Assembly: GCF_014203115.1 (NCBI RefSeq)
Contig: NZ_JACHIJ010000009.1
Coordinates: 1-64,000, forward strand
Length of the DNA stretch: 64,000 nucleotides
Reading direction: 5' to 3'
Source: Afipia massiliensis
Lineage (GTDB): Bacteria; Pseudomonadota; Alphaproteobacteria; Rhizobiales; Xanthobacteraceae
How positions within the stretch are numbered: the stretch's first letter is position 1; every line of letters starts with the position of its first letter. The translations under genes and the position numbers were made by a program. Positions 36,954 through 45,717 of this stretch are shown one piece after another. The notes beneath the pieces are model-generated. The model was not told the DNA's origin, ran no database searches, and was given only the letters and a program-made list of their open reading frames with translations.

Positions 36954-36992
36954 TTCCGAAAAGTGGATTCCGGTTTTCGGATAAAATCATGC
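36948..36992. repeat. Short dispersed palindromic repeat at the end of purB
   Basis: The 45-nt sequence starts gcatgattccgaaaa and ends ggataaaatcatgc; its halves are imperfect complements (gcatgatt/aatcatgc at the ends, ccgaaaa near the left and ttttcgg near the right), giving a hairpin. From memory this is the commonest short intergenic repeat in Bradyrhizobium and related Rhizobiales. It contains the purB stop codon and may serve as an mRNA 3' end. Confidence 0.7.
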
Positions 36993-37019
36993 CCACTATC
37001 AAAGGAGCTTCCTGAACCG

Positions 37020-37559
37020 ATGGGCATCGTCACCGCGGTGAGCCTGCGCAAAGGCCACCACTTCCGCAAGACCAACAGCCTGAGCATTCGCCTGCTGAGG
37101 GGGCTCGGCGTCGACGGTGACGCGCACATGGGCGAGACGGTGAAACACCGCTCGCGTGTCGCAAGGGATCCGACCCAGCCGAACCTGCGTCAGGTGCATC
37201 TGATCCACGAAGAGCTGTTTGACGAACTGGCCCCGAAAAACTTCATCGTCCGGCCCGGCGAGATGGGCGAGAACGTCACCACCCGCGGCATCAACCTGCT
37301 GACACTGCCGACTGGCACGCGGCTGCATCTCGGCGAGACCGCCCTGGTCGAAGTCACCGGGCTGCGCAATCCCTGCATCCAGATCGACCGCTTCCAGCAG
37401 GGCCTGATGGCCGCAACGCTGGACAAGGACGCCGACGGCAACCTGATCCGCAAAGCCGGGGTCATGAGCGTGGTTCTGGCCGACGGCGACGTCCGGCCGG
37501 GCGACACCATCCGGATCGTCCTGCCAGAGGGACCGCGCCGCGCCCTTCAGCCGGTGTAG
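37020..37559 (+). CDS. MOSC domain protein
   Basis: 179 residues that make up a single MOSC (molybdenum cofactor sulfurase C-terminal) domain. VTAVSLRKGHHFRK at the start, GDAHMGETVKHRS, GEMGENVTTRGI and the conserved Cys in VTGLRNPCIQID are present. MOSC proteins bind sulfurated Mo cofactor or metal-sulfur groups. It may therefore relate to the Mo-hydroxylase genes at 15.7-22.5 kb, but it is not linked to them. The ribosome site aaggag lies 12 nt before the ATG, somewhat far. Confidence 0.82.
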   Translation: MGIVTAVSLRKGHHFRKTNSLSIRLLRGLGVDGDAHMGETVKHRSRVARDPTQPNLRQVHLIHEELFDELAPKNFIVRPGEMGENVTTRGINLLTLPTGTRLHLGETALVEVTGLRNPCIQIDRFQQGLMAATLDKDADGNLIRKAGVMSVVLADGDVRPGDTIRIVLPEGPRRALQPV

Positions 37560-37601
37560 CCGCCCCGATTACAACAAAGTGGTAACCGCACATCGGCTAT
37601 C

Positions 37602-38414
37602 ATGGCTTTCGTGTCCCAGACGCCCACGATACTGGTTTTCGATTCCGGCCTTGGCGGTCTCACCGTATTCCGCGAGATCGTCAGGCTGCGGCCGGGCGCG
37701 CGCTATATCTACGTCGCGGATGACGCCTATTTCCCCTACGGCCAGCACACCGAGGACGAAATCGTCGCCCGTGTGGTGCCGCTGGTCGGCGATCTGATCG
37801 CCGAACACACACCGGACCTCGTCGTCATTGCCTGCAACACGGCCTCGACCCTGGTGATGACGCATCTGCGCGAGGCTTACACCGTGCCGTTCGTCGGTAC
37901 CGTGCCGGCAATCAAGCCCGCCTGCGCCTCATCCAAGACAAAGCGTGTGTCGGTGCTGGGCACGCGCGGCACCGTCAAGCGCGAGTACACCAAGGCGCTG
38001 ATCCGCGATTTTGCGCAGGGCTGCGACGTGACGCTGGTCGGTGCGGAAAATCTCGCGAGTCTTGCGGAGGCCGCGTTGCGCGGCGAACGTGTCAGCGACG
38101 ATGCCATCGCGGCAGAGATCGCGCCGTGCTTCGTCAATGGCCAAAATAGTGATGAAGCACGGACCGATACTGTGGTGCTGGCCTGCACGCATTATCCGCT
38201 GCTCAGCGGCCAGATGATCGCGCTGGCACCGTGGGTTGTGGACTGGATCGATCCCGCGCCCGCCATCGCACGCCGCGTGAGCGACCTGCTCGGCAGGGCC
38301 AACGGCACCGGCGAAGCACTCCCGGCGCGGTTCATCTTCACATCGGGACAGGCACCCTCTCCGGTTCTGGCGATGGCGCTGGAGCCCTTCCTTGGTGCCA
38401 GCCCTGTAGGTTGA
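37602..38414 (+). CDS. murI: Glutamate racemase
   Basis: 270 residues. FDSGLGGLTV near the N-terminus and the two catalytic cysteines, Cys78 in VIACNTAST and Cys195 in LACTHYPLL, are in place. The enzyme supplies D-glutamate for peptidoglycan. It is 42 nt after the MOSC gene and may share a message with it. In related genomes murI is also found close to rpsD, as here. Confidence 0.92.
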   Translation: MAFVSQTPTILVFDSGLGGLTVFREIVRLRPGARYIYVADDAYFPYGQHTEDEIVARVVPLVGDLIAEHTPDLVVIACNTASTLVMTHLREAYTVPFVGTVPAIKPACASSKTKRVSVLGTRGTVKREYTKALIRDFAQGCDVTLVGAENLASLAEAALRGERVSDDAIAAEIAPCFVNGQNSDEARTDTVVLACTHYPLLSGQMIALAPWVVDWIDPAPAIARRVSDLLGRANGTGEALPARFIFTSGQAPSPVLAMALEPFLGASPVG

Positions 38415-38493
38415 GACCCTTCCGTAGATACCGTTCGGCTGTTAGCCTCCCGCCCGGTCTGTTCCGAAAGAGAACAGCGAAAGGGAGATTCAC

Positions 38494-38895
38494 ATGCTCA
38501 AGAAGACAGTGCTTTGCGTTTCTGTTCTCGCGCTCGCCGGCATAGGCGCGGCCCTCGCCCAGCAGCCGCCCGCGGGCATCAAGCGTACGCCACTCCAGAC
38601 CATCGCTTTCCCCGAGGGCTACAACACAGTCACCGGCCTTGCCGAACTGGCTCCAGGAACAAAGGCCGGACGGCACACCCATCCCGGCGTCGAGACCGGC
38701 TACGTCCTTGAGGGCGAACTGGTGTTGTCCATAGACGGGCAGCCCGACAAAACGCTGAAAGCCGGCGAATCCTACCAAATTCCAGCCGGCGCCGTTCACG
38801 ATGCCGCCGTTCATGGCGATAAGCCTATGAAAGTGCTGGGAGTTTACGTGGTGGACAAGACCAAACCGCTGGCCTCCCCGGCCCCCGCGAAATAG
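38494..38895 (+). CDS. Secreted small cupin protein
   Basis: 133 residues with a signal peptide ending GAALAQ. The mature part is one cupin barrel: motif 1 GRHTHPGVETGYVLEGEL, motif 2 AGESYQIPAGAVHDAAV, which supplies the His/Glu metal ligands. Periplasmic cupins of this kind have no assigned substrate. A GC-rich hairpin (38943-38964, cgcgggcc/ggcccgcg) follows 47 nt after the stop, without a T tract. Confidence 0.72.
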   Translation: MLKKTVLCVSVLALAGIGAALAQQPPAGIKRTPLQTIAFPEGYNTVTGLAELAPGTKAGRHTHPGVETGYVLEGELVLSIDGQPDKTLKAGESYQIPAGAVHDAAVHGDKPMKVLGVYVVDKTKPLASPAPAK

Positions 38896-38942
38896 CCGAT
38901 CTGTTTGACATTACGGGGGATTTTTCATAGAACCCCGTTGCT

Positions 38943-38964
38943 CGCGGGCCGGTTTCGGCCCGCG
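38943..38964 (+). terminator. GC-rich hairpin after the cupin gene
   Basis: cgcgggcc (38943-38950) and ggcccgcg (38957-38964) make an 8-bp stem with loop ggtttc. No T-run follows, so it may slow polymerase for Rho-dependent ending or act within the rpsD leader, which starts somewhere in this 194-nt gap. Confidence 0.4.
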
Positions 38965-39089
38965 TTGCGTTTCGCGACCCGTGGTCTTTCTCATCAAGCT
39001 TATGAGGCGGACCTGTCAGCACCGGGATCATATCCCGCTGCACAGGAGGGCGCGTTTCCTCAAAACTCAAACTTACGAAAGAGGACGCG

Positions 39090-39707
39090 ATGACTAAGCG
39101 TAGTGAGGCGAAGTATAAAATCGATCGCCGTATGGGCCAGAACATCTGGGGCCGCCCGAAGAGCCCCGTTAACAAGCGTGAATACGGCCCCGGCCAGCAC
39201 GGCCAGCGCCGCAAAGGCAAGCTCTCCGACTTCGGCACGCAGCTGCGCGCCAAGCAGAAGCTGAAGGGCTATTACGCCAACATTTCCGAGCGTCAGTTCC
39301 ACGCGATCTACGTCGAAGCCAGCCGCCTGAAGGGCGACTCGGGTGAAAACCTGATCGGCCTGCTCGAGCGCCGCCTCGATACCGTGGTGTATCGCGCGAA
39401 GTTCGTCGCCACCATGTTCGCGGCCCGTCAGTTCATCAACCACGGCCACATCAAGGTGAACGGCAAACGCGTCAACATCGCCAGCTACAAGGTCAAGGTC
39501 GGCGACGTCATCGAGATCAAGGAATCTTCCAAGCAGCTCACCTTCGTTCTCGAAGCCAACCAGCTCGGCGAGCGTGACACCCCCGACTACCTCGAGGTCG
39601 ATCACGGCAAGCAGACTGCCAAGGTCACGCGCGTTCCGGGTCTTTCGGAAGTGCCGTTCCCGGTTCAGATGGAACCGCACCTCATCATCGAATTCTATTC
39701 GCGCTGA
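39090..39707 (+). CDS. rpsD: 30S ribosomal protein S4
   Basis: 205 residues. [20 protein letters not shown] at the start and the S4 RNA-binding domain ([14 protein letters not shown] ... [19 protein letters not shown]) are typical. It begins 30S assembly by binding 16S rRNA. In this group rpsD is a stand-alone gene away from the alpha operon, as here. An agagga site precedes the ATG and a strong terminator follows at 39735. Confidence 0.96.
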   Translation: MTKRSEAKYKIDRRMGQNIWGRPKSPVNKREYGPGQHGQRRKGKLSDFGTQLRAKQKLKGYYANISERQFHAIYVEASRLKGDSGENLIGLLERRLDTVVYRAKFVATMFAARQFINHGHIKVNGKRVNIASYKVKVGDVIEIKESSKQLTFVLEANQLGERDTPDYLEVDHGKQTAKVTRVPGLSEVPFPVQMEPHLIIEFYSR

Positions 39708-39734
39708 TCTCTTCAGCCGAACAGAAATACGAAA

Positions 39735-39759
39735 GGCCGCCTCATCGGGCGGCCTTTTT
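39735..39759 (+). terminator. Rho-independent terminator of rpsD
   Basis: ggccgcc (39735-39741), loop tcatcg, ggcggcc (39748-39754), then ttttt. The upstream aaag makes the hairpin A-flanked, so it could also work for the convergent serine hydrolase transcript. Confidence 0.88.
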
Positions 39760-39779
39760 GTTTGCGTGAATTCCGTCTG

Positions 39780-41084
39780 CTATTTCAACGCGCCGTAGAT
39801 CAGGCTTCTGAGTGCCGATTGAATCCGGCCGCGCTGCGACGGCGACTGGATCATCAGGACAGCGAACATGTCTTCCTTCGGATCGACAAGAAAGTATGTC
39901 CCGCTGCCCCCGCTCCACTCGTACTCGCCAACGGAGCCGGCCCAGTGGCTCACGCCCGCTTCCGTCCGCACGGCCACGCCGAGACCGAAGCCATAGCCCG
40001 CACCGGGAAAATAATAGACCCACGGCTTGATGCCGGCAGCTTCACCGATATGGTTCGACGTCATCAGGTCGACGGTCTTGCGCGCCAGAATGCGCTTGCC
40101 GTTCAGTTCACCGCGATTGAGCAGCATCTGCACAAAGCGCGCGTAGTCCGCGATCGACGACACCATGCCGCCGCCGCCCGATTCCCATTTTGTAACGACA
40201 CGCGGATCGCGATCCAGCTTGTCATGCCTGTTCGGAAGCGGATCGGCGAGCAGCGCCTGTTTTGCGGGATCCGCGACAAAGAAGCTTGTGTTCGTCATGC
40301 CGAGCGGATCGAGCAGGTTTTCCTTTTCGAACTGATAGAGCGATTTTCCTGACACCACCTCGATCACCCGTCCGAGCACATCGGTGGCGTGGCCGTAGGT
40401 CCAGTAATCGCCGGGGTGACTGATCAGCGGCAGCGCGGCGATGCGGTTCGCCACCTCCTCATTGGTAAACTTACCCGACATCAAGTCGGCGTCTTCATAA
40501 GGCTTCTTCACCACGCCATAGGCCAGCGAAGCGTAGGGTATGCCCGCTGACTGCCGCAGCAGATCGTGGATCTGGATCGGGCGCTTCGGCGCGACCAGGT
40601 CAAGCGCGGGCCTGCCGTCAGGACCAGGTTTCTCCTCACCGACCTTGATATTGTAAAAGCCGTGAATGTATTGCCCGACCTCGTCATCGAGCGCGAGCTT
40701 GCCTTGCTCCACAAGCATCAGCGCCGCCACCGAGGTGATCGGCTTCGTCATCGAAAACAGCGTGAAGATGGTGTCCGACGTCATTGGCGCCTTGGTGGCG
40801 ACACTGCGCACACCGAAAGCTTCGTAATAGGCGGGCTGGCCGCGACGCTGGATCAGCACGATGGCGCCGGGGATTTTGCCGGTCGTCACCTCATTGTTGA
40901 AGTATTCGGTGATGCGGCCCAGCCGCTCGCTCGAAAAGCCTGCCGCTGCCGGGTCGGTTTTTCCGATGCTGCCGGCTGACGCCTGCGCGACGAAAAAGCC
41001 TACCGCCGCCATCTGAAATACGCACATCGCCAAGGCACGGGCGGTCGAGCGATAATCAATTGTGAAATGCAAAGTCAGCCTCAT
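39780..41084 (-). CDS. Serine hydrolase, beta-lactamase/class C-like (paralog 1)
   Basis: 434 residues with an N-terminal hydrophobic export segment (FQMAAVGFFVAQASA). The nucleophile motif is TLFSMTKPITSV (S-X-X-K), and WTYGHATDVLG carries the Tyr of the Y-X-N-like motif. This is the fold of class C beta-lactamases, but family VIII esterases and D-aminopeptidases share it, so the substrate is open. It closely resembles the two genes at 42299 and 43665. The start is uncertain: ATG 41084 is used, and ATG 41027 would give a shorter signal peptide. Confidence 0.8.
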   Translation of the reverse strand: MRLTLHFTIDYRSTARALAMCVFQMAAVGFFVAQASAGSIGKTDPAAAGFSSERLGRITEYFNNEVTTGKIPGAIVLIQRRGQPAYYEAFGVRSVATKAPMTSDTIFTLFSMTKPITSVAALMLVEQGKLALDDEVGQYIHGFYNIKVGEEKPGPDGRPALDLVAPKRPIQIHDLLRQSAGIPYASLAYGVVKKPYEDADLMSGKFTNEEVANRIAALPLISHPGDYWTYGHATDVLGRVIEVVSGKSLYQFEKENLLDPLGMTNTSFFVADPAKQALLADPLPNRHDKLDRDPRVVTKWESGGGGMVSSIADYARFVQMLLNRGELNGKRILARKTVDLMTSNHIGEAAGIKPWVYYFPGAGYGFGLGVAVRTEAGVSHWAGSVGEYEWSGGSGTYFLVDPKEDMFAVLMIQSPSQRGRIQSALRSLIYGALK

Positions 41085-41229
41085 GCGGAAACAGAAATGC
41101 AAGCGGCAAGCCTAGCGATTGGCAGCCCCATTGCAAGCAACCTCATACTGGCACGCGGACGGTCATGGACCCGTGGTCCGTTTTTGAATACATCAGGGAA
41201 CGGCGCAGATCACCGCACAGGACTTTCCG

Positions 41230-42297
41230 ATGAGAATGACCCCAGCCTCGCCAGATCCGAAGCTACCACCTGTTCGCATCAATCTGATGTCTGACACCCA
41301 GACCCGGCCGACACTGGCCATGCGCGAGGCGATGGCGCGTGCGGAGGTCGGCGACGAGCAGATCGGCGACGATCCCACCACGATAGCTCTGTGCGAACGC
41401 GTCGCCGACATGCTCGGCAAGGAAGCCGCAGTCTTCCTGCCGTCGGGGACCATGTGCAATGTGGCGGCAACGCTGGTGCATTGCCGTCCGGGCGACGAAA
41501 TCCTGGCGCATCCCTCCGCGCATGTGCTGACCCGCGAAGGCGGCGCGCATGCAGCACTCGGCGGATTTCAGATCACGCCGCTGCCCGGCGAAAACGGAGT
41601 TTTCACACCGGAGACATTTCGCGCAGCGATCCAGCCGGTCTCGCGCTACTCGGCGCCACAGCGCGTTGTAACCGTCGAGCAGACCGCGAATGTCGGGGGC
41701 GGCACGATCTGGAAAAAATCCACTCTCGACGAGATCACTGCCATCGCGCGCGCGCACAAGCTTATCACTCACATGGATGGCGCGCGGCTGATGAATGCCT
41801 GCGTGGCCACCGGGGTATCCGCGCGGGACATGGCAGAAGGCTGGGACTCGGTCTGGATCGACTTCAGCAAGGGATTAGGCGCCCCCATCGGCGCGGTGAT
41901 CGCAGGGACGGATACTTTCATCGACGAGGTGTGGCGCTGGAAGCAGCGTCTTGGCGGGGCGATGCGCCAGAGCGGAATTTGCGCTGCGGCCTGTCTCTAC
42001 GCGCTCGATCATCATATCGACCGGCTCGCGGACGACCATGCCAATGCCCGCACGCTGGCCCGCGGTCTCGCGCAAATCCCGGGCATCACGGTCAATCAGC
42101 CCGAGACCAATCTGATCTTCTTCGATCCGACAGCAACCGGCATCACGACACAGCGAATGATTTCAGAACTGCGCAAGCGCGGCATCCTGACCGGCGCACT
42201 CGATCACCGCATCCGCGCCTGCACCCATCTCGATGTGACGGCAACAATGATCGAAGAGACCGTTTCAGCGATCCGCGATATCGCATCCAAGGCGTGA
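41230..42297 (+). CDS. Low-specificity threonine aldolase family protein
   Basis: 355 residues, PLP-dependent fold type I. LMSDTQTRPTLAMREAMARA at the N-terminus, VFLPSGTMCN, HMDGARLMNA (cofactor Asp) and DSVWIDFSKGLGAPIGAVI, with the PLP-binding Lys in SKGLG, identify the beta-eliminating lyase/threonine aldolase group. It would cleave L-threonine or allo-threonine to glycine and acetaldehyde. It sits on the plus strand between two serine hydrolase paralogs and ends 1 nt before the second one ends. Confidence 0.85.
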   Translation: MRMTPASPDPKLPPVRINLMSDTQTRPTLAMREAMARAEVGDEQIGDDPTTIALCERVADMLGKEAAVFLPSGTMCNVAATLVHCRPGDEILAHPSAHVLTREGGAHAALGGFQITPLPGENGVFTPETFRAAIQPVSRYSAPQRVVTVEQTANVGGGTIWKKSTLDEITAIARAHKLITHMDGARLMNACVATGVSARDMAEGWDSVWIDFSKGLGAPIGAVIAGTDTFIDEVWRWKQRLGGAMRQSGICAAACLYALDHHIDRLADDHANARTLARGLAQIPGITVNQPETNLIFFDPTATGITTQRMISELRKRGILTGALDHRIRACTHLDVTATMIEETVSAIRDIASKA

Positions 42298-42298
42298 T

Positions 42299-43579
42299 CT
42301 ATCGCTCGAAGGCGTCGTAGACCATGGCCTTCAGCGCCGGCTGAATACGGCCGCGCTCCGACGGTGACTGGATCATCAGGATGACGAACATGTCCTGCGC
42401 GCGATCAATCCAGAAATAGGTACCGCCCGCGCCGTCCCACTTGATCTCGCCAAGCGATCCCGGAGGCGGCGGCGTGGCGTTGCCGGGTTCGGTGCGAACC
42501 CCGAAGCCGAGGCCATATCCAAAGCCGTCGCCGGGGAAATAGTAATCTCCGCGCTTCACCGCCGTTGCAGGCGCGATATGGTTCATGGTCATTGTCGCGA
42601 AAGTCTCAGGCTTCAGATAACGCCTGCCGTCGAGTTCGCCGCCATTGAGCAGCATCTGAGCAAACCGGCTGAAGTCGCCGATGGTCGTGACCAGTCCACT
42701 GCCGCCGGATTCCCGCTTCGTAAACAGGCGCGGATTCCGCGCACTGCTCGTCCTGAAGTTACCATCACTGGGCAACGGCTCGGCGATGCGGCGATGCTTG
42801 GCCGGGTCGGCAACATAGTAGGCCGTGTCGGTCATGCCGAGCGGCTCAAACAGCCGCTCCTTCTCGAATTCGAAAAGCGACTTGCCTGACGCCACCTCGA
42901 TGACGCGGCCCAGAACATCCATCGAGTGACCGTAGTCCCACAGCGTGCCGGGGTGCTCGGATAGCGGGAGGCGCGCGATCTTTTCTGCGAGCGACGCATT
43001 ATCGGCTTCGGCGAACAGATCGGCGCTGGCATAAGCCTTTCTGACAAGGCCCTTGCCGTAGAAACCGTAAGTGATTCCGGATGAGTGCCGCAGCAGGTCT
43101 TTGATGATGATCGGCCGGTCCGTCGGCACGAGCTTGAGCACGGGATCACCGTTCTCGGCCGTGGCTTCAACACCCACCTTCACCGTCGCAAATGACGGAA
43201 TGTACCTGTACAGCGGATCGTCGAGTTTAAGCTTGCCGTCGTCCACCAGCAGCATCGCCGCCACGCTGGTCACCGGCTTCGACATCGAGAAAATTCGGAA
43301 GATCGCATCCGGCGTCATCGGCTCGCCGGAGACCGTATCGATCTTGCCGAAGGACCTGAGGTAGACCTGCTTGCCGTGGCGCTGAATCAGAACCACTGCG
43401 CCGGAAATCTTTGCGTTGGCAACTTCGGTATCAAAATATTCGGTGATCCGTTCAAGCCGCTGCGGAGAGAGGACGGCATCCGGGGGGTAGACCCGCATCG
43501 CGCCGTCGGCACATGCATGACTGGCCGCGAGCGCGACTATCGCGGCAGGAAGCAAGCTCCAGATACGCCGCGATCTCAT
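42299..43579 (-). CDS. Serine hydrolase, beta-lactamase/class C-like (paralog 2)
   Basis: 426 residues with a signal peptide (SLLPAAIVALAASHACADG). RIFSMSKPVTSV holds the active-site Ser and Lys; WDYGHSMDVLGRV the Tyr. Closest visible relatives are paralogs 1 and 3 in this window, with which it shares most motifs (FEKERLFEPLGMTDT, GGSGLVTTIGDFSRFAQMLLNGG). It ends 1 nt from the threonine aldolase gene and lies 85 nt downstream of paralog 3. That gap holds a hairpin (ctgcccgg/ccgggcgg read on the minus strand). Confidence 0.82.
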   Translation of the reverse strand: MRSRRIWSLLPAAIVALAASHACADGAMRVYPPDAVLSPQRLERITEYFDTEVANAKISGAVVLIQRHGKQVYLRSFGKIDTVSGEPMTPDAIFRIFSMSKPVTSVAAMLLVDDGKLKLDDPLYRYIPSFATVKVGVEATAENGDPVLKLVPTDRPIIIKDLLRHSSGITYGFYGKGLVRKAYASADLFAEADNASLAEKIARLPLSEHPGTLWDYGHSMDVLGRVIEVASGKSLFEFEKERLFEPLGMTDTAYYVADPAKHRRIAEPLPSDGNFRTSSARNPRLFTKRESGGSGLVTTIGDFSRFAQMLLNGGELDGRRYLKPETFATMTMNHIAPATAVKRGDYYFPGDGFGYGLGFGVRTEPGNATPPPPGSLGEIKWDGAGGTYFWIDRAQDMFVILMIQSPSERGRIQPALKAMVYDAFER

Positions 43580-43664
43580 CGGGTTCCTGCTTTCAGTTGG
43601 CAGAGATCCATCAGATACGCCCACCGCCCGGCGCGGTTGCACCGGGCAGCCGTAGGCCGGGCCA

Positions 43665-44948
43665 TTACTTCTCGAACGCACCGTAAGCGAGATTCTTCAG
43701 CGCGATGCGGTGACGGCCGCGATGCTGCACGGTCTGGGACATGAACACCACGAACATATCTTCCTTCGGATCGACCCAGAAGGTGGTGCCGCCCGCGCCC
43801 GACCAGTTCATCTCGCCGGCGCTACCCTCCATGACGCTGACGCCAGGCTCGGTCCGTACCGCGAATCCGAGACCGAAACCGAAGCCTGGACCGGGCAGAT
43901 AGTATGGACCATTCACCACCCCCGACGCGGGACCGATATGGTTCGACCCCATATAGGCGATGGTCTTCGGGCTCAGGTAGCGCTTGCCGTCGAGCATTCC
44001 GCCATTCGCGATCATGCGCGCGAACCGGGCGTAATCGCCGATGGTCGACATCATGCCGCCGCCGCCGGATTCCCACTTGCGCACGATCCGCGGGTCATTC
44101 ATATCGGCGTCATTACCGATCTTTCGGTCGTTCGCGAACGGTTCGGCAATCAGCGGCTGCTTGGTCTTGTCGGTGACATAGAATGTGGTGTCCTTCATGC
44201 CGAGCGGATCGAGAATGCGCTCCTTCTCGAACTGATAAAGCGATTTGCCCGACACGACTTCGACCACACGCCCCAGGATGTCGGTCGAATGGCTGTAGTC
44301 CCATGTCGATCCCGGCTGATAGGCCAGCGGCAGCTTGGCGATACGATCCGCGAAGCCGGCGTTGTCGACATCTTCCGAGAAGATTTTCGCATCGACATAG
44401 GCTTTCTTGACGAGACCCTCCCCGAAGAAGCCGTAGGTGATGCCCGACGTGTGGCGCATCAGATCCTGCACCGTCATGGGACGGCGGGACGGCACGAGAT
44501 CGAGCGTCGTCTTTCCGTCCTCGCCCTTCTTTTCGACGCCGACCTTCACATCCTTGAACGCGGGAATGAAATTCGCGACGGGATCGCCCAGCTGGAGCTT
44601 GCCCTCCTCCACCAGCATCATCGCCGCCACGGTGGTGATCGGCTTCGACATCGAGTAGATGCGGAAGATCGTGTTCGCCGTCATCGGCGCCTTGGTGGCG
44701 GGATCGCGGACGCCGAACGTCTCGTAATAGGCGATCTTGCCGCGACGCTGGATCATCATCACGGCGCCTGGAATCTTGTTGGTGGCGATTTCATTCTTGA
44801 GGTAGTCGCCGATCCGTGCGAGCCCTTTGGGCGATAGCCCAGCTTCAATGGGCTGGGTGCGGACAACGCTGTCGGCAAAAGCGCTTTGTGCGGCGAGCAG
44901 TGTGGCGGCAACGACAAGCGACGCCGTGGTGTGGCGAGACACGAGCAT
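43665..44948 (-). CDS. Serine hydrolase, beta-lactamase/class C-like (paralog 3)
   Basis: 427 residues with a signal peptide ending [21 protein letters not shown] and [13 protein letters not shown] mark the catalytic Ser/Lys and Tyr. The start at 44948 is fixed by gggagg 7 nt upstream. That ribosome site is the 3' strand of the closing stem of a structured leader (44956-45010), so translation is probably controlled. grxD lies 126 nt upstream on the same strand. Confidence 0.83.
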   Translation of the reverse strand: MLVSRHTTASLVVAATLLAAQSAFADSVVRTQPIEAGLSPKGLARIGDYLKNEIATNKIPGAVMMIQRRGKIAYYETFGVRDPATKAPMTANTIFRIYSMSKPITTVAAMMLVEEGKLQLGDPVANFIPAFKDVKVGVEKKGEDGKTTLDLVPSRRPMTVQDLMRHTSGITYGFFGEGLVKKAYVDAKIFSEDVDNAGFADRIAKLPLAYQPGSTWDYSHSTDILGRVVEVVSGKSLYQFEKERILDPLGMKDTTFYVTDKTKQPLIAEPFANDRKIGNDADMNDPRIVRKWESGGGGMMSTIGDYARFARMIANGGMLDGKRYLSPKTIAYMGSNHIGPASGVVNGPYYLPGPGFGFGLGFAVRTEPGVSVMEGSAGEMNWSGAGGTTFWVDPKEDMFVVFMSQTVQHRGRHRIALKNLAYGAFEK

Positions 44949-44955
44949 AGAAAAA

Positions 44956-45010
44956 CCTCCCAAGTCTTTTCAGACGAACGCCCGGATCGTTTGCGTCCGG
45001 GCTTGGGAGG
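44956..45010 (-). promoter_or_regulatory. Structured leader: three-way junction hiding the ribosome site, with terminator-like T-run
   Basis: Minus-strand RNA from 45010 down to 44956 folds as P1 CCTCCCAA/TTGGGAGG (45003-45010 with 44956-44963), P2 GCCCGGA/TCCGGGC with a 9-nt loop (44996-45002 with 44980-44986), a 4-nt joint GTTC, and P3 GTCT-GAAA-AGAC with a GNRA-type loop. The 3' strand of P1 is the gggagg ribosome site of the serine hydrolase gene, and tttttct follows it, so the stem could also end transcription from grxD. I do not recognise a known riboswitch class. Confidence 0.55.
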
Positions 45011-45074
45011 ACTGTACTGGCCCGAAAGGCCGGCAGACAAGCGAGACGGCGAACGGCCGCCTCGCCCGGAAATA

Positions 45075-45410
45075 TCAGCCAGCGGGCTGCTGGATCGCGA
45101 CGCCCTTGTCAGCAAGCAACTGCTGCAATTCGCCGGCCTGGAACATCTCGCGGATGATGTCGCAACCACCGACGAACTCACCCTTGACGTAAAGCTGCGG
45201 GATGGTCGGCCAGTTCGAATAGATCTTGATGCCGTCGCGCAGTTCGGACGATTCAAGCACGTTCAGGCCCTTGTAGGCGATGCCGACGTGATCGAGAATC
45301 TGGACCACCTGGCCCGAAAATCCGCACTGCGGAAACTGCGGCGTGCCCTTCATGAACAGCACGACGTCGTTGGACTTCACTTCGTTGTCGATGAATTGGT
45401 CGATGCTCAT
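45075..45410 (-). CDS. grxD: Monothiol glutaredoxin, Grx4 type
   Basis: 111 residues. The CGFS active site is at Cys29 ([17 protein letters not shown]), with [19 protein letters not shown] for glutathione binding. CGFS glutaredoxins bind a 2Fe-2S cluster with glutathione and a BolA partner and deliver iron-sulfur clusters. A bolA gene is 3.8 kb away at 49211. Upstream in-frame codons from 45614 have no homology to the family, so the start is placed at 45410. Confidence 0.92.
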   Translation of the reverse strand: MSIDQFIDNEVKSNDVVLFMKGTPQFPQCGFSGQVVQILDHVGIAYKGLNVLESSELRDGIKIYSNWPTIPQLYVKGEFVGGCDIIREMFQAGELQQLLADKGVAIQQPAG

Positions 45411-45664
45411 ATTCGCGTCCTTAACTGCCTCGGTCCTGCGGCTGGGCCAGGAATCTTCAACGGCCTGTCGCTCTGACCATATATGTAGCGTGAAACGGTT
45501 CCGCAGCCCAATCAAATCGCTGAAAGGGTGCCATGCCACCCCCAGAGGGGGAATGCGGGTCTGCCATGCCTCTCTCTCCGTAACAGCGTCGTAGCCAACG
45601 CGTATCCATTTCATGGCCGACGGTGCCTTTTTTCTCCGGCGAGGCGCCCTATCTAGAGCATCCG

Positions 45665-45712
45665 TTCTGCGGAACCGATCCGCAGAAGCATCGTTCTCTC
45701 CTCAACCGGAGA
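45665..45712 (+). promoter_or_regulatory. Two hairpins in the egtB leader
   Basis: ttctgcgga (45665-45673) pairs with tccgcagaa (45679-45687), loop accga. Then tctcc (45697-45701) pairs with ggaga (45708-45712), which is the egtB ribosome site 5 nt before the GTG. The first hairpin sits in a tctagagca-containing stretch like a common Bradyrhizobiaceae repeat; the second is short and may only weakly hinder translation. Confidence 0.4.
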
Positions 45713-45717
45713 ATCTC

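Noticed and set aside
38896-39089. Conserved rpsD leader element or regulatory RNA
   Set aside because: Only a GC-rich hairpin without T-run and a partial palindrome ctcat...atgag were seen; neither could be tied to a known S4 autoregulatory structure.
45411-45614. In-frame N-terminal extension of GrxD
   Set aside because: The extra 68 residues do not resemble glutaredoxin or BolA and the family start [11 protein letters not shown] is at 45410.
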